A stretch of 34,893 nt of DNA from Verrucomicrobiota bacterium (GCA_009885995.1 VFJQ01000163.1:1-34893), one strand, 5' to 3'; shown: positions 10,060-19,526, counted from the stretch's first letter. The notes: a model not told the origin generated them from the sequence alone. Made by a program: numbers and translations.

Positions 10060-10845
10060 ATGACCACCGAGCCACTCATCATTGCCGGACGCGAGTTCCA
10101 TTCGCGGCTGCTCGTGGGCACGGGGAAATTCTCGTCGAACGAAGCGATGGCAGCCGCGCTCGAAGCCAGCGGCACGCAGATCGTCACCGTCGCGCTGCGC
10201 CGCGCGGACCTCAGCGGCAAAGGCGACCCGTTCGCGAACATCCTCGAGTTCATCGATCCAAAAAAATACCTGCTCCTGCCAAACACCAGCGGCGCGATGA
10301 ACGCGGAAGAAGCCGTGCGCCTCGCCCGCCTCGCACGCGCCGCGGGCATCAGCGACTGGGTGAAGCTCGAGATTCATCCCGACCCGCGCTACCTGCTCCC
10401 CGATCCGATCGAGACGCTCAAGGCGGCGGAAATCCTCGTGAAGGACGGCTTCACCGTGCTGCCCTACATCAACGCCGACCCCGTGCTCGCGAAGCGCCTC
10501 GAAGACGTAGGCACCGCCACGGTCATGCCACTCGGCTCGCCCATCGGCTCGAACCGCGGCATCGAGACGCGCGCGCAGCTCGAGATCATCATCGAGCAAT
10601 GCACCGTGCCCGTCATCGTCGATGCCGGCCTCGGTGCGCCCAGCCACGCCGCCGCCGCGATGGAACTCGGCGCCGCCGCCGTCCTCGTGAACACCGCGAT
10701 CGCCATCGCCCCCGATCCCGAGCGCATGGCTCGCGCCTTCGCCGCTGCGGTCGAAGCCGGCCGCGCCGCCTACGAAATCGGCCTCGGCGCGCGCGCCGAA
10801 ACGGCCAACGCCACCAGCCCTCTCACCGCCTTCCTCACGAAATGA
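10060..10845 (+). CDS. thiG: Thiazole synthase
   Basis: Makes the thiazole phosphate ring of thiamine from deoxyxylulose 5-phosphate, dehydroglycine and sulfur carried on ThiS thiocarboxylate; a cytosolic TIM barrel. The protein is 261 residues, the usual length. The start LIIAGREFHSRLLVGTGKF is classic. Lys102 in VKLEIHPDP is the Schiff-base lysine, and VMPLGSPIGSNRG at about 155-167 and AGLGAPSHAAAAMELGA form the phosphate-binding part. The ATG at 10060 has no clear ribosome binding site. Unusually, no thiS, thiO, thiH, thiF or thiE is beside it; the only co-directional neighbour is an unrelated secreted protein starting inside its stop codon. Confidence 0.97.
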   Translation: MTTEPLIIAGREFHSRLLVGTGKFSSNEAMAAALEASGTQIVTVALRRADLSGKGDPFANILEFIDPKKYLLLPNTSGAMNAEEAVRLARLARAAGISDWVKLEIHPDPRYLLPDPIETLKAAEILVKDGFTVLPYINADPVLAKRLEDVGTATVMPLGSPIGSNRGIETRAQLEIIIEQCTVPVIVDAGLGAPSHAAAAMELGAAAVLVNTAIAIAPDPERMARAFAAAVEAGRAAYEIGLGARAETANATSPLTAFLTK

Positions 10846-11453
10846 AGACCCTCCTCTTCCTCCTCCTCGCCCTCGTCGCCGCGCAAGCCGCCGAGCCAGC
10901 GAAGAAAATCCAACCCGCCGCCGGCGCAGAAATGCCCGAGGAAGTCGCGCACACCTACATCCGCGCGATGGCCGATCTTCATCTCACGGTCGTCGCCGAC
11001 GCGATGCACCCGAGCGCGCTCGAAGCTTTCCAAAAGATCCTGGCCAAAGTCGCCGACGCCATCGCCGCCGCACCCGCCGATCGCAAGCCGCCGCAGCGAG
11101 TCGTCAGCGCCCTCTTCGGCGACTCCGGCCTCGCGATCGTGAAGACCGAACCGCCGCGCGAACTCTTCGTGCGCTTCGTGAGCAATCTCACCACGTTCGT
11201 CCCGCAGATCCGCGAGATGACCGCCGGCTCCGAATATCAAGTCCTCGGCCACGTAGAGGAAGGTGACCTCACCCACGTCGTCTTCCGCGCGACGCTGCGC
11301 CGCGGCACCACCGAGATGACGAAGATGGAAGTCCTCTCGCTCAAGCGCGACGGCGACAGATGGAAGGTCCTCCTCACCGACGACCTCGCAGACTTGGTCT
11401 CCGGCTTCGGCCGCCAGATCGCCGCTCCGCCGGCCGCCGCGCCCGCGAAGTGA
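10842..11453 (+). CDS. Small secreted protein of unknown function
   Basis: A 203-residue protein starting with a signal peptide (MKTLLFLLLALVAAQAAEPA). The ATG at 10842 overlaps the thiG stop (ATGA), so translation is probably coupled. The mature part is mostly helical then beta-rich: a region HTYIRAMADLHLTVVADAMH that could be an SnoaL/NTF2-like start, and a C-terminal half ending KMEVLSLKRDGDRWKVLLTD, a pattern typical of DUF4878/NTF2-like lipocalin-sized proteins. The tail is Ala/Pro-rich. I do not recognise the family with confidence. Its stop is only 5 bp from the stop of the convergent DHOD-like gene. Confidence 0.75.
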   Translation: MKTLLFLLLALVAAQAAEPAKKIQPAAGAEMPEEVAHTYIRAMADLHLTVVADAMHPSALEAFQKILAKVADAIAAAPADRKPPQRVVSALFGDSGLAIVKTEPPRELFVRFVSNLTTFVPQIREMTAGSEYQVLGHVEEGDLTHVVFRATLRRGTTEMTKMEVLSLKRDGDRWKVLLTDDLADLVSGFGRQIAAPPAAAPAK

Positions 11454-11458
11454 GATAG

Positions 11459-12466
11459 CTACGGACTCGGCAGGATCGTCCGATCGATCGCCAGCGCCCG
11501 CATGTAGAGCGCACGCTCAAACGCCGCCGGGTCAGGACAGTTCTTCTGGCTCAAGCTGCCTTTGAGTTGCTCGACGGACTGATATTCGTGCTGCTCCATC
11601 CACTCGCGCATCTCCTGCTCGATGACTGCGATCTGCGGGATTCCCCGCCGCAACAAGACGGAGCAGAGCATCGTCACATCCGCCCCCACCATGAGCATCT
11701 TCAGCGCATCGGTGCCTCGATGGATCCCGCTCGTGGCCGCGAGGCTCGCGCGGATGCGTCCGTGCAGGATCGCGATCCAGCGCAGCGGGAGCCGCGTCTC
11801 CATCGGCGCGCTCAGCAGGATAGTCGGCGCGACTTCGAGCGATTCGAGGCTGATGTCCGGCTGGTAAAAGCGATTGAACAGGACGAGCCCATCCACCCGC
11901 TGCAGATCCAGCCGTCGGGCAAAATGCGCGAAGTTCGTGAAGAACGGACCGAGCTTCACCGCGACCGGGATCTTCACCTGCGCCTTCACTGCGGCGACGA
12001 TGGTGACGTAGTTCGTCTCGATCTCTTCCGTGCCGATGTCCGGGTCCGTCGGGATCGAGTAAATGTTCAGCTCGATCGCATCGGCGCCGGCCTTTTCCAG
12101 GTCCTTCGATACCGCGGTCCAGCTCCCGAAGCTCGTGCAGTTCAGACTCGCGATGATCGGGATGCCGAGCGCCGCCTTCGCCTTCGCGAGGTGCGCCACG
12201 TAGCGCTCCGGGCGGAAAGTGAACTCGCCCGCCTCGGGAAAATACGTCAGCGCCTCAGCGTAGCTCTCCGTGCCGTGCGTGAGGTGATGATGGAGCGTAT
12301 GCGTCTCGTGCCGGACTTGCTCCTCGAAGAGCGAGTGCAGCACCACCGCTGCCGCGCCCGCGTCTTCCATGCGCTTGAGATTATCGATGTCTTCGGAGAG
12401 CGGCGAAGAGGAGGGCACCAACGGCGTCCGCAGTTTCAGGCCGAGATAGTTTGTCGTGAGGTTCAT
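11459..12466 (-). CDS. Dihydroorotate dehydrogenase-like flavoprotein, last gene of the PFOR operon
   Basis: A 335-residue FMN TIM-barrel protein of the class-1 DHOD superfamily. Visible motifs are NYLGLKLRTPLVPSSSPLSE at the N-terminus, ASLNCTSFGSW, GADAIELNIYSIP (PreA/DHOD-like), VAVKLGPFFTN, LVLFNRFYQPDI and a late phosphate-binding area around GIHRGTDALKMLMVGAD. The starting ATG overlaps the stop of nifJ by 4 bp. DHOD-like proteins of this kind are often found directly beside pyruvate:ferredoxin oxidoreductase, not with pyrimidine genes. A ferredoxin- or flavin-linked redox role is therefore more likely than orotate synthesis, but the substrate is not known. Confidence 0.88.
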   Translation of the reverse strand: MNLTTNYLGLKLRTPLVPSSSPLSEDIDNLKRMEDAGAAAVVLHSLFEEQVRHETHTLHHHLTHGTESYAEALTYFPEAGEFTFRPERYVAHLAKAKAALGIPIIASLNCTSFGSWTAVSKDLEKAGADAIELNIYSIPTDPDIGTEEIETNYVTIVAAVKAQVKIPVAVKLGPFFTNFAHFARRLDLQRVDGLVLFNRFYQPDISLESLEVAPTILLSAPMETRLPLRWIAILHGRIRASLAATSGIHRGTDALKMLMVGADVTMLCSVLLRRGIPQIAVIEQEMREWMEQHEYQSVEQLKGSLSQKNCPDPAAFERALYMRALAIDRTILPSP

Positions 12467-15400
12467 GGCTTTGTGGCCGCGGCTGGACGAGCTGCGAGGT
12501 ATTGGTAAAGCGCGAATCGCGCGTCTGCATCGTGCTGCGCTTGCTCGTGGAGCGCCGCCACTTCGTCCGGGTGACTGTGCTCGAGCATTCGGAACCGGTT
12601 TTCGAGCCGGAGATAATCACGCACCGGCTTGTGCGGCGCGCCCGAGTCGAGTTGGAGCGGATTCTCCCCGCGCTCCGTCCGGCGCGGGTCGTGGCGATAG
12701 AGCAGCCACTGCCCGCATTGCACAGCGGCTTTCTGGTTCTGCATGCCGGTGGTCAAATCGATGCCGTGCGCGATGCAATGGCTGTAAGCGATGATCAGCG
12801 CCGGACCATCGTAACTCTCCGCTTCGATGAAGGCGCGCAGCGTATGTTCATCGCGCGCGCCCATCGCGACCGCGGCGACATAGACGTGCCCGTAGGTCAT
12901 CGCCATCAGGCCGAGATCCTTCTTCGCGACCCGCTTGCCGCCTGCGGCGAACTTCGCCACCGCCGCGCGCGGCGTGGATTTCGACATCTGCCCGCCCGTG
13001 TTCGAATACACCTCGGTGTCGAGCACGAGCACCTTCACGTTGCGCCCGCTCGCGAGCACGTGATCGAGCCCGCCGAAGCCGATGTCGTAGGCCCAGCCAT
13101 CGCCGCCGACGATCCACACGCTCTTGCGCACGAGCGTGTCCGCGAGCGGCAGCAACCGGCGTGCGACCGGATCGTCGAGCGGCGCAAGCTGCCGCTTCAA
13201 CTCCGCCACACGTTCGCGCTGATCGAAGATGTCCGCCTCGTCCTGCTGTCGCGCGGTGAGGATTTGCGATGCAATCTCGCCACCGAGTTGCGGCGCGAGT
13301 CTCTGCAGGAGTTCCGCGGCGAACTCGCGCTGTTTGTCGAGCGACACGCGGAAGCCGAGCCCGAACTCCGCATTGTCCTCGAACAACGAATTCGACCACG
13401 CCGGCCCACGCCCGTTCGCGTCCTTCGCCCACGGCGTCGTTGGAAGATTCCCGCCGTAGATCGACGAGCAGCCCGTCGCATTCGCCACGAGCAAACGATC
13501 ACCGAAGAGCTGGGAGAGCAGCTTCAAATACGGCGTCTCGCCGCAACCGGCGCACGCACCCGAGAACTCGAACAACGGCCGCTGCACCTGCTGCTGCCGC
13601 ACGTGCTCGGTCGAAATGTGGCGGCGATCCATGTCGGGGATCGCGCAGAAGAAATCCCAATTCGCGCGCTCGCTCTCACGCAGCGGAGGTTGCGGCTGCA
13701 TGTTGATCGCCCGCAGTCGAGCCTCGCTCTTGTTGCGCACCGGACACACGTCCACGCAGATCGCACAACCCGTGCAGTCCTCGACCGCGACCTGGAGCGT
13801 GAACTTCAGCCCGTTCCACTCAGGCAAGCGAGCATCATGAAATTTGAAGGTGCCAGGCGCGCCGGTGAGCAGCGCCGGCTCGTAGGCTTTTCCGCGAATC
13901 ACGGAATGCGGACACACCATCGCGCACTTCATGCACTGAATGCAGATGTCCGCGTCCCACACCGGGACTGCCGCCGCCAGATTGCGCTTCTCCCAGCGCG
14001 CGGTGTCGGTCGGATACGTGCCATCGCACGGCAATGCGCTGACCGGCAGCAAGTCCCCTCGCCCGCCGATCATCGCGCCGAGCACATCGCGCACGAACGG
14101 CGGCGCTTCCTTCGCCACCGCCGGCCGCAACGCGACGTCGCTGCCGACCGTCGTCGGCACTTCGACTTCGTAGAGATGGCTCAGCGTCTCATCCACCGCC
14201 GCCAGATTCATCTGCACGATCGCCTCGCCCTTTTTGCCATACGTCTTGCGGATCGAACCCTTGATCGCCGCGATCGCCTCCTCGTGCGGCAGGACGCCGG
14301 ATACCGAGAAGAAGCAGACCTGCATGATCGTATTGATGCGCCCGACCATCCCGCTCGCACGCGCCACAGCGTTCGCATCGATCACAAAAAGGCGCAGGCC
14401 CTTCTCGATGATCCCGCGCTGCATGCTCTCCGGCAGTCGCTCCCAGACGCGATCGAGCGGAGTCGAGGTATTCAAAAGCAGCGTGGCCCCCGGCGCCGCA
14501 CGTTCGAGCACATCGAAGCGCTCGAGGAAGAGCGACTGGTGGCAACCGATGAAGTTCGCCCGCAAGATGAGATACGCAGACCGGATCGACCGCGGACCGA
14601 AGCGCAGGTGCGAGACCGTCATCGAGCCGGATTTCTTCGAGTCGTAAACGAAGTATCCCTGCGCGTAGTGCCCGGTGTTCTCGCCGATGATTTTGATCGA
14701 GTCCTTGTTCGCACCGACCGTCCCATCTGCTCCGAGTCCGTAGAACACCGCACGAAAAACATCGTCCGGCTCGACCGTGAACGCATCGTCGCAGTCGAGG
14801 CTCGTCCCGCATACATCGTCGCGGATGCCGACGGTGAAATGATTCCGCGGCTCCGGTTGCGCGAGGTTGTCGAACACAGCCTTCAACATCGCGGGCGTCA
14901 CCTCCTTCGATGAAAGTCCGTAACGTCCGCCGACGATCCGCACGCCACCTCGACCGGATTCGTGCGCGGCGTTCACGCAGTCGAGGTAGAGAGGCTCCCC
15001 CGCCGCCCCGGGCTCCTTCGTGCGATCGAGGACGGCGATCGACCGGACCGTCTCCGGCATCGCGGCCATAAACGCCCTCACGTCAAACGGTCGGTAGAGC
15101 CGCACCTTCAGCACCCCGACTTTCTGACCGCGCGCGACGAGGAAATCGACCGTCTCGTGTGCCGTCTCACACGCGGATCCCATCAAGACCGTCACGCGGT
15201 CCGCGTCCGGCGCGCCGTGATATTCGACAAGCCGATACTGGCGTCCCGTCACTCGCGCGAAGCGGTCCATCATCCGCTGCACGATCTGCGGGCACGCCGC
15301 GTAGAATGGATTCACCGTCTCACGCGCCTGGAAATACACGTCCGGATTCTGCGCCGTGCCACGGAGCACCGGATGATCCGGCGACAACGCCCGCGCCCGA

Positions 15401-16011
15401 TGCTCCGCGATGCGCTGCTCATCGAGCATCGCCCGGAGCGCGTCCTCGTCGAGTGTCTCGATCTTGGCGATCTCGTGCGACGTGCGGAAACCATCGAAGA
15501 AGTGCAGGAACGGAATGCGCGATTCCAGCGTCGCGGCCTGGGCGATGAGCGCGAAGTCCTGCGCTTCCTGCACCGACGCGGAGCACAACATCGCAAACCC
15601 CGTCATGCGCGCGGCCATCACATCGCTGTGATCGCCAAAGATCGACAGCGCCTGCGCCGCGAGCGATCGCGCGGCGACGTGCATCACGAACGGCGTGAGT
15701 TCGCCCGCGATCTTGAACATGTTCGGCAGCATCAGGAGCAGCCCCTGCGACGCCGTGAATGTCGTCGCCAGCGCGCCCGTCTGGAGAGCACCGTGAATCG
15801 CGCCCGCGGCGCCGCCTTCGCTCTGCATCTCCACGACCGCGGGCACCGTCCCGAGGAGATTTTTCACCCCAGCCGCCGCCCATTGATCCGCCCATTCACC
15901 CATCGGGGTCGCCGGCGTGATCGGGTAGATCGCGATGACTTCGTTCAGCGCATATGCCACCCACGCGACCGCTTCATTCGCATCGAGGGTCTTGAAAGCG
16001 CGCTCGCTCAT
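12463..16011 (-). CDS. nifJ: Pyruvate:ferredoxin (flavodoxin) oxidoreductase, single-chain
   Basis: Converts pyruvate and CoA to acetyl-CoA and CO2, reducing ferredoxin or flavodoxin; oxygen-sensitive cytosolic enzyme. At 1,182 residues it matches single-chain PFOR. Domain I starts with NEAVAWVAYALNEVIAIYPI and TPATPMGEWADQW. GENTGHYAQGYFVYDSKKSG marks the gamma domain. The two-cluster ferredoxin insert has CIQCMKCAMVCP (about residue 690) and CTGCAICVDVCP (about 750). The TPP domain carries the proximal cluster in CAGCGETPY (about 817) and NATGCSSIYGG, and the TPP/Mg motif GGDGWAYDIGFGG (about 970) plus TEVYSNTGGQMSKSTPRAA. The ATG at 16011 overlaps the FNT stop by 4 bp, and its own stop overlaps the DHOD-like start by 4 bp. 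All expected ligands are present, so it should be functional. Confidence 0.97.
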   Translation of the reverse strand: MSERAFKTLDANEAVAWVAYALNEVIAIYPITPATPMGEWADQWAAAGVKNLLGTVPAVVEMQSEGGAAGAIHGALQTGALATTFTASQGLLLMLPNMFKIAGELTPFVMHVAARSLAAQALSIFGDHSDVMAARMTGFAMLCSASVQEAQDFALIAQAATLESRIPFLHFFDGFRTSHEIAKIETLDEDALRAMLDEQRIAEHRARALSPDHPVLRGTAQNPDVYFQARETVNPFYAACPQIVQRMMDRFARVTGRQYRLVEYHGAPDADRVTVLMGSACETAHETVDFLVARGQKVGVLKVRLYRPFDVRAFMAAMPETVRSIAVLDRTKEPGAAGEPLYLDCVNAAHESGRGGVRIVGGRYGLSSKEVTPAMLKAVFDNLAQPEPRNHFTVGIRDDVCGTSLDCDDAFTVEPDDVFRAVFYGLGADGTVGANKDSIKIIGENTGHYAQGYFVYDSKKSGSMTVSHLRFGPRSIRSAYLILRANFIGCHQSLFLERFDVLERAAPGATLLLNTSTPLDRVWERLPESMQRGIIEKGLRLFVIDANAVARASGMVGRINTIMQVCFFSVSGVLPHEEAIAAIKGSIRKTYGKKGEAIVQMNLAAVDETLSHLYEVEVPTTVGSDVALRPAVAKEAPPFVRDVLGAMIGGRGDLLPVSALPCDGTYPTDTARWEKRNLAAAVPVWDADICIQCMKCAMVCPHSVIRGKAYEPALLTGAPGTFKFHDARLPEWNGLKFTLQVAVEDCTGCAICVDVCPVRNKSEARLRAINMQPQPPLRESERANWDFFCAIPDMDRRHISTEHVRQQQVQRPLFEFSGACAGCGETPYLKLLSQLFGDRLLVANATGCSSIYGGNLPTTPWAKDANGRGPAWSNSLFEDNAEFGLGFRVSLDKQREFAAELLQRLAPQLGGEIASQILTARQQDEADIFDQRERVAELKRQLAPLDDPVARRLLPLADTLVRKSVWIVGGDGWAYDIGFGGLDHVLASGRNVKVLVLDTEVYSNTGGQMSKSTPRAAVAKFAAGGKRVAKKDLGLMAMTYGHVYVAAVAMGARDEHTLRAFIEAESYDGPALIIAYSHCIAHGIDLTTGMQNQKAAVQCGQWLLYRHDPRRTERGENPLQLDSGAPHKPVRDYLRLENRFRMLEHSHPDEVAALHEQAQHDADARFALYQYLAARPAAATKP

Positions 16012-16850
16012 TTCGACGCAGTCGGCGCGACCGACTGCCTCCGGTAGATGACGTAATACACCAATCCGACCATCCCCGCGCCGCCGACGAGATTTCCGAG
16101 CGTCACCGGGAGGAGGTTTTGGAGGAAGCCGATCCATGTGAGCGCATCGAGATTCGGGATGCTGTCGGGCGGCACCTCGCCGCGCAGGAAGATGCCGAGC
16201 GGGATGAAATACATGTTCGCCACGCTGTGCTCGAAGCCCGCTGCAACGAACGCCGAGATCGGGAAGATGATCGCGAGGATCTTGTCGGTCACATTACGCC
16301 CCGCGAGCGCGATCCACACCGCGAGACACACGAGCAGATTGCACAGGATGCCCTTGAAGAACGCCTCATCGAACGGAAGCGCGCACTTTGCTGCAGCGAT
16401 GGTGATCGCCGCTCTCCCCACGTCACCGCCGGCCATTTTCCAATGCCCCGATTTCGCAACCAGCGCCGCGAGGCCGACCGCGCCCACGAAGTTCGCGGCA
16501 AACACCACCGCAAGATTCTTCACCACCGTCGCGAACGTGATCCGACCCGCGACCCACGCCATGACGAGCAGATTGTTCCCGGTGAAAAGCTCCGCGCCCG
16601 CGATCACGACGAGAATCAGCCCAAGGGAAAAAGCCACGCCACCCAGCACCCTCACCACAGCAAACGGCAGCGTCGCGTCGCTGGCGACGAGCGTGAAGTA
16701 GAGCGCACCGAGCCCGATGAAGCTGCCGGCCAGCACGCCGAGCGCGACCACCGAGAGCAGCGGCAGGCGCGACTTGGTCACACCCACGTTCTCCACCCGT
16801 TCGGCGATTTCTTTCGGCGAGTAGCAGTCGAATCCAAAGAGTTCAGCCAT
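16008..16850 (-). CDS. Formate/nitrite transporter (FocA/NirC family)
   Basis: A 280-residue pentameric channel subunit with six hydrophobic segments. Family signatures are clear: VVIAGAELFTGNNLLVMAW (first signature), KGILCNLLVCLAVWIALAGR, and AAGFEHSVANMYFIPLGIF, which contains the gating His of FocA. The ATG at 16850 is 12 bp after the formate dehydrogenase stop; the stop overlaps nifJ by 4 bp. Sitting between formate dehydrogenase and PFOR, it most likely carries formate in or out of the cell; nitrite or hydrosulfide transport by related channels cannot be ruled out from sequence alone. Confidence 0.95.
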   Translation of the reverse strand: MAELFGFDCYSPKEIAERVENVGVTKSRLPLLSVVALGVLAGSFIGLGALYFTLVASDATLPFAVVRVLGGVAFSLGLILVVIAGAELFTGNNLLVMAWVAGRITFATVVKNLAVVFAANFVGAVGLAALVAKSGHWKMAGGDVGRAAITIAAAKCALPFDEAFFKGILCNLLVCLAVWIALAGRNVTDKILAIIFPISAFVAAGFEHSVANMYFIPLGIFLRGEVPPDSIPNLDALTWIGFLQNLLPVTLGNLVGGAGMVGLVYYVIYRRQSVAPTASK

Positions 16851-16862
16851 GGTTTTATGCGG

Positions 16863-19526
16863 TCAGATTTTGTCGAGAGTCACGGCGACGACTTTGTATT
16901 CGGGCGTCTGCACGTGCGTGTCGCGATGTGGTCCGGTGAGTTGATTGAGCGAGACATCCGTCGCGTGGAAGGTCGCGAAGAGTTCCCCCTGCTTGAGCCG
17001 CGAATCGGCTCGCACCGGCAGCACCGCGGCGCCGTGCCGGCTGCGCACACGCACGCGCTGACCGTCGCGCAGAGCCATGCGCTGCGCATCCGCCGGCGCG
17101 ATGTCCAGCGTGTCAGTGCCGCGGAGTTGAGCGTTCGCGGTGCGCATCGTCATCGTGCCCGCGTTGAACTGATACAGCGTCCGCCCCGTCGTGAGCAGGA
17201 ATGGAAACTCCTCGTTTGCGACCTCCGTGGTCGCGTGAAACTCGATGCACTTGAGCGGCGCGGTCTTCCCGATCGGGAACGACTCCGTGTGCAGGATCGG
17301 CGTGCCAGGATGATCCTCGCGCGGGCACGGCCACTGGAGGCCGTGCGTTTCGATGCGCGCGTAGCTGATCCCGGCGCCGGCCTTCCAAACGCGCCGCACC
17401 TCCTCCCAGATCGCCTCCGCCGATGCGAAGTCGAACTGCGCCCCGTGGCCCATCGCCTTCGCGACATCGCAGATGATCTCCCAGTCCGCGCGCGATTGCC
17501 CGACCGGCTCGACCGCCCGGCGCACCCGCTGCACGCGCCGCTCGGAATTCATGAACGTGCCATCCTTCTCGAACGACGAGCACGCCGGCAGAAAGACGTG
17601 CCCGAACTCGCGGGCCAGCTCGTTGAAGAACAAGTCCTGCACGATCACGAGATCGACCTGCTCGATCGCGGCCTTCGTCACGGCGGCGTTCGGATTTGTG
17701 AAAGACACGTCGTAGCCGATCGCCCACAGCGCCTTGAGTTTTCGCTCACCGGCGGCGTCGATCATCTCCATGAGGTTAAGTCCGCGGCTGTGCGGCAACG
17801 GCGCCTGCCAGACGGACTCGAACACATCCTTGCCCTGCTCGATGGGAACGAAGCCGGTGAGGTTTCCCGGCTCGCAGCCCATGTGCGCGGCGCCTTGCAC
17901 GTTGTTCTGGCCGCGCAGCGGATTCACGCCCGTGCCGGGCCGGCCGAAGTTTCCGGTGAGCAGCGCGAGATTCACCAGGCACACCACGCCCTCCGTGCCT
18001 TGCACGTGCTCGGTCGTCCCGAGCCCGTGGAAACACATCGCCGCATCGCTCTGCGCGTAAAGCCGTGCTGCTTCACGGATCTTCGCAGCCTCCACGCCGC
18101 AGATCGCAGCGGCGCGCTCGGGCGTCCACGCGGCGACAAACTCGCGGAACGCATCGAAGTCCCGCACGCGCTCACGAAGCGCGGTCTCATCGGCGAGCGA
18201 CTCGTCAATGATCACGTGCGCGAGCGCGTTCAGCAGCGCGACGTTGGTTCCCGGACGGAGCTGGAGATGCACATCCGCATAGCGCGCAAGCTCGATCTCC
18301 CGCGGGTCGATGACGATGAGCTTCGCGCCGCGCAGGACAGCCTGCTTGATTCGCGCGCCGACGATCGGGTGATTCTCCGTCGGGTTCGAGCCGCAGATGA
18401 GGAAGGTCGCCGCACGCTCGATGTCATCGAAGCAGTTCGTTGCCGCGCCGGTGCCGAGCGTCATCTTCATGCCCGCCGCCGTCGGCGCGTGGCAGACGCG
18501 AGCGCAGCAATCCACGTTGTTCGTGCCGAGCACCACGCGCGCGAACTTCTGCGCGAGATAGTTCTCCTCGTTTGTCCCGCGCGCCGAGCCGAGCACGCCG
18601 ATGCTGTCCGCGCCGTGCTTCGCCACGATGTCCGCGAGTCGCTTCGCCACGAACTCCACAACCTCCGGCCACGAGACTTTCCTCCACGTTCCACTCTCGC
18701 GAATCATCGGCTCCGTCGCTCGATCCGGCGCGTGGACGAAGTCGAAAGCATAGCGACCCTTCACGCAGAGATGGCCTTTGCTGACCGGCGCATCGAGCAC
18801 CGGCTTCACCTGCACGATGCGATCGCGGCGCGTGCCCACGAGCATCTCGCAGCCGGTGCCGCAATACGGGCACGTCGTCCGCGTCCAAGTCTCCGGCGCA
18901 CCGCGCTCGATCACGGACCGGTCTTCGATCGCTCCCGTCGGGCACGTGTCAGCACACGCGCCGCAGCTCACGCACTCGCTCTCCGCGAGGCTCGCTGCGC
19001 CGTGCGGCAGCACACGCGTCTCCGGACCGCGCCCCCACGCCCGCCAGACGAATTGCCCCTGCACTTCATCGCAAATCCGGATGCAGCGCGTGCAGGCGAT
19101 GCACTGCGCCATATCCACGCGCAGATACGGGTGCTGCGTGTCGGTGAAGCACGGCCGTGCGCCGTCGTTCGCGGTGTCGGCGCCGTAGCTTCGGAGCAAG
19201 CGGTGGAACGGCTTCTCCGGGGCCGCCGCGACCGCTTCGGCGGGATAGCCCGCAGCGAGGAGGCGCAGCATCGTTCGCCGCGCATCCTCGACAGCGGGCG
19301 ACGCGGTTTGGATCTCCATCCCATCCGCGAGCTGCGTCGAGCACGCGGTGGCGAAGCGGCTCCAGCCCTTCACCTCGACGACGCACATCCGGCAGGCGGC
19401 GTTCGGCACCAATCGTTCGTCGTGGCACAAGGTCGGGATCTCGATCCCGAGTTCGCGCGCAGCGGCGAGGATCGTCGTGCCCTCAGGGAAGCGGCGGCGT
19501 GTTCCGTCGATGCTTACTTCCAGCAT
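16863..19526 (-). CDS. Formate dehydrogenase alpha subunit, molybdenum/tungsten, cysteine type
   Basis: An 887-residue FdhA/FdsA-type protein that interconverts formate and CO2. From the N-terminus: a NuoG-like 2Fe-2S domain (Cys34, 45, 48, 62); a ferredoxin-like insert with CIACTRCIRICDEVQG (142-155) and CVSCGACADTCP (185-196); CPYCGTGCEM (219 on) plus Cys254 for the cluster next to the cofactor; then the bis-MGD catalytic domain. The Mo/W ligand is Cys345 in ARVCHAPTAAG, coded by TGC rather than a Sec TGA. NPLRGQNNVQGAAHMG and TGRTLYQFNAGTMT mark later cofactor regions. The start ATG lies inside the 3' end of the NuoF-like gene (13-bp overlap), implying a tight complex with that subunit. 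The product is predicted to be soluble and cytosolic, with no Tat signal. Confidence 0.95.
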   Translation of the reverse strand: MLEVSIDGTRRRFPEGTTILAAARELGIEIPTLCHDERLVPNAACRMCVVEVKGWSRFATACSTQLADGMEIQTASPAVEDARRTMLRLLAAGYPAEAVAAAPEKPFHRLLRSYGADTANDGARPCFTDTQHPYLRVDMAQCIACTRCIRICDEVQGQFVWRAWGRGPETRVLPHGAASLAESECVSCGACADTCPTGAIEDRSVIERGAPETWTRTTCPYCGTGCEMLVGTRRDRIVQVKPVLDAPVSKGHLCVKGRYAFDFVHAPDRATEPMIRESGTWRKVSWPEVVEFVAKRLADIVAKHGADSIGVLGSARGTNEENYLAQKFARVVLGTNNVDCCARVCHAPTAAGMKMTLGTGAATNCFDDIERAATFLICGSNPTENHPIVGARIKQAVLRGAKLIVIDPREIELARYADVHLQLRPGTNVALLNALAHVIIDESLADETALRERVRDFDAFREFVAAWTPERAAAICGVEAAKIREAARLYAQSDAAMCFHGLGTTEHVQGTEGVVCLVNLALLTGNFGRPGTGVNPLRGQNNVQGAAHMGCEPGNLTGFVPIEQGKDVFESVWQAPLPHSRGLNLMEMIDAAGERKLKALWAIGYDVSFTNPNAAVTKAAIEQVDLVIVQDLFFNELAREFGHVFLPACSSFEKDGTFMNSERRVQRVRRAVEPVGQSRADWEIICDVAKAMGHGAQFDFASAEAIWEEVRRVWKAGAGISYARIETHGLQWPCPREDHPGTPILHTESFPIGKTAPLKCIEFHATTEVANEEFPFLLTTGRTLYQFNAGTMTMRTANAQLRGTDTLDIAPADAQRMALRDGQRVRVRSRHGAAVLPVRADSRLKQGELFATFHATDVSLNQLTGPHRDTHVQTPEYKVVAVTLDKI

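Noticed and set aside
12502..14913. 803-codon plus-strand frame opposite nifJ
   Set aside because: Same compositional shadow; the minus strand holds all PFOR cluster and TPP motifs.
18485..18520. Selenocysteine at the formate dehydrogenase active site
   Set aside because: The position is coded by TGC (Cys345 in ARVCHAPT); no in-frame TGA.
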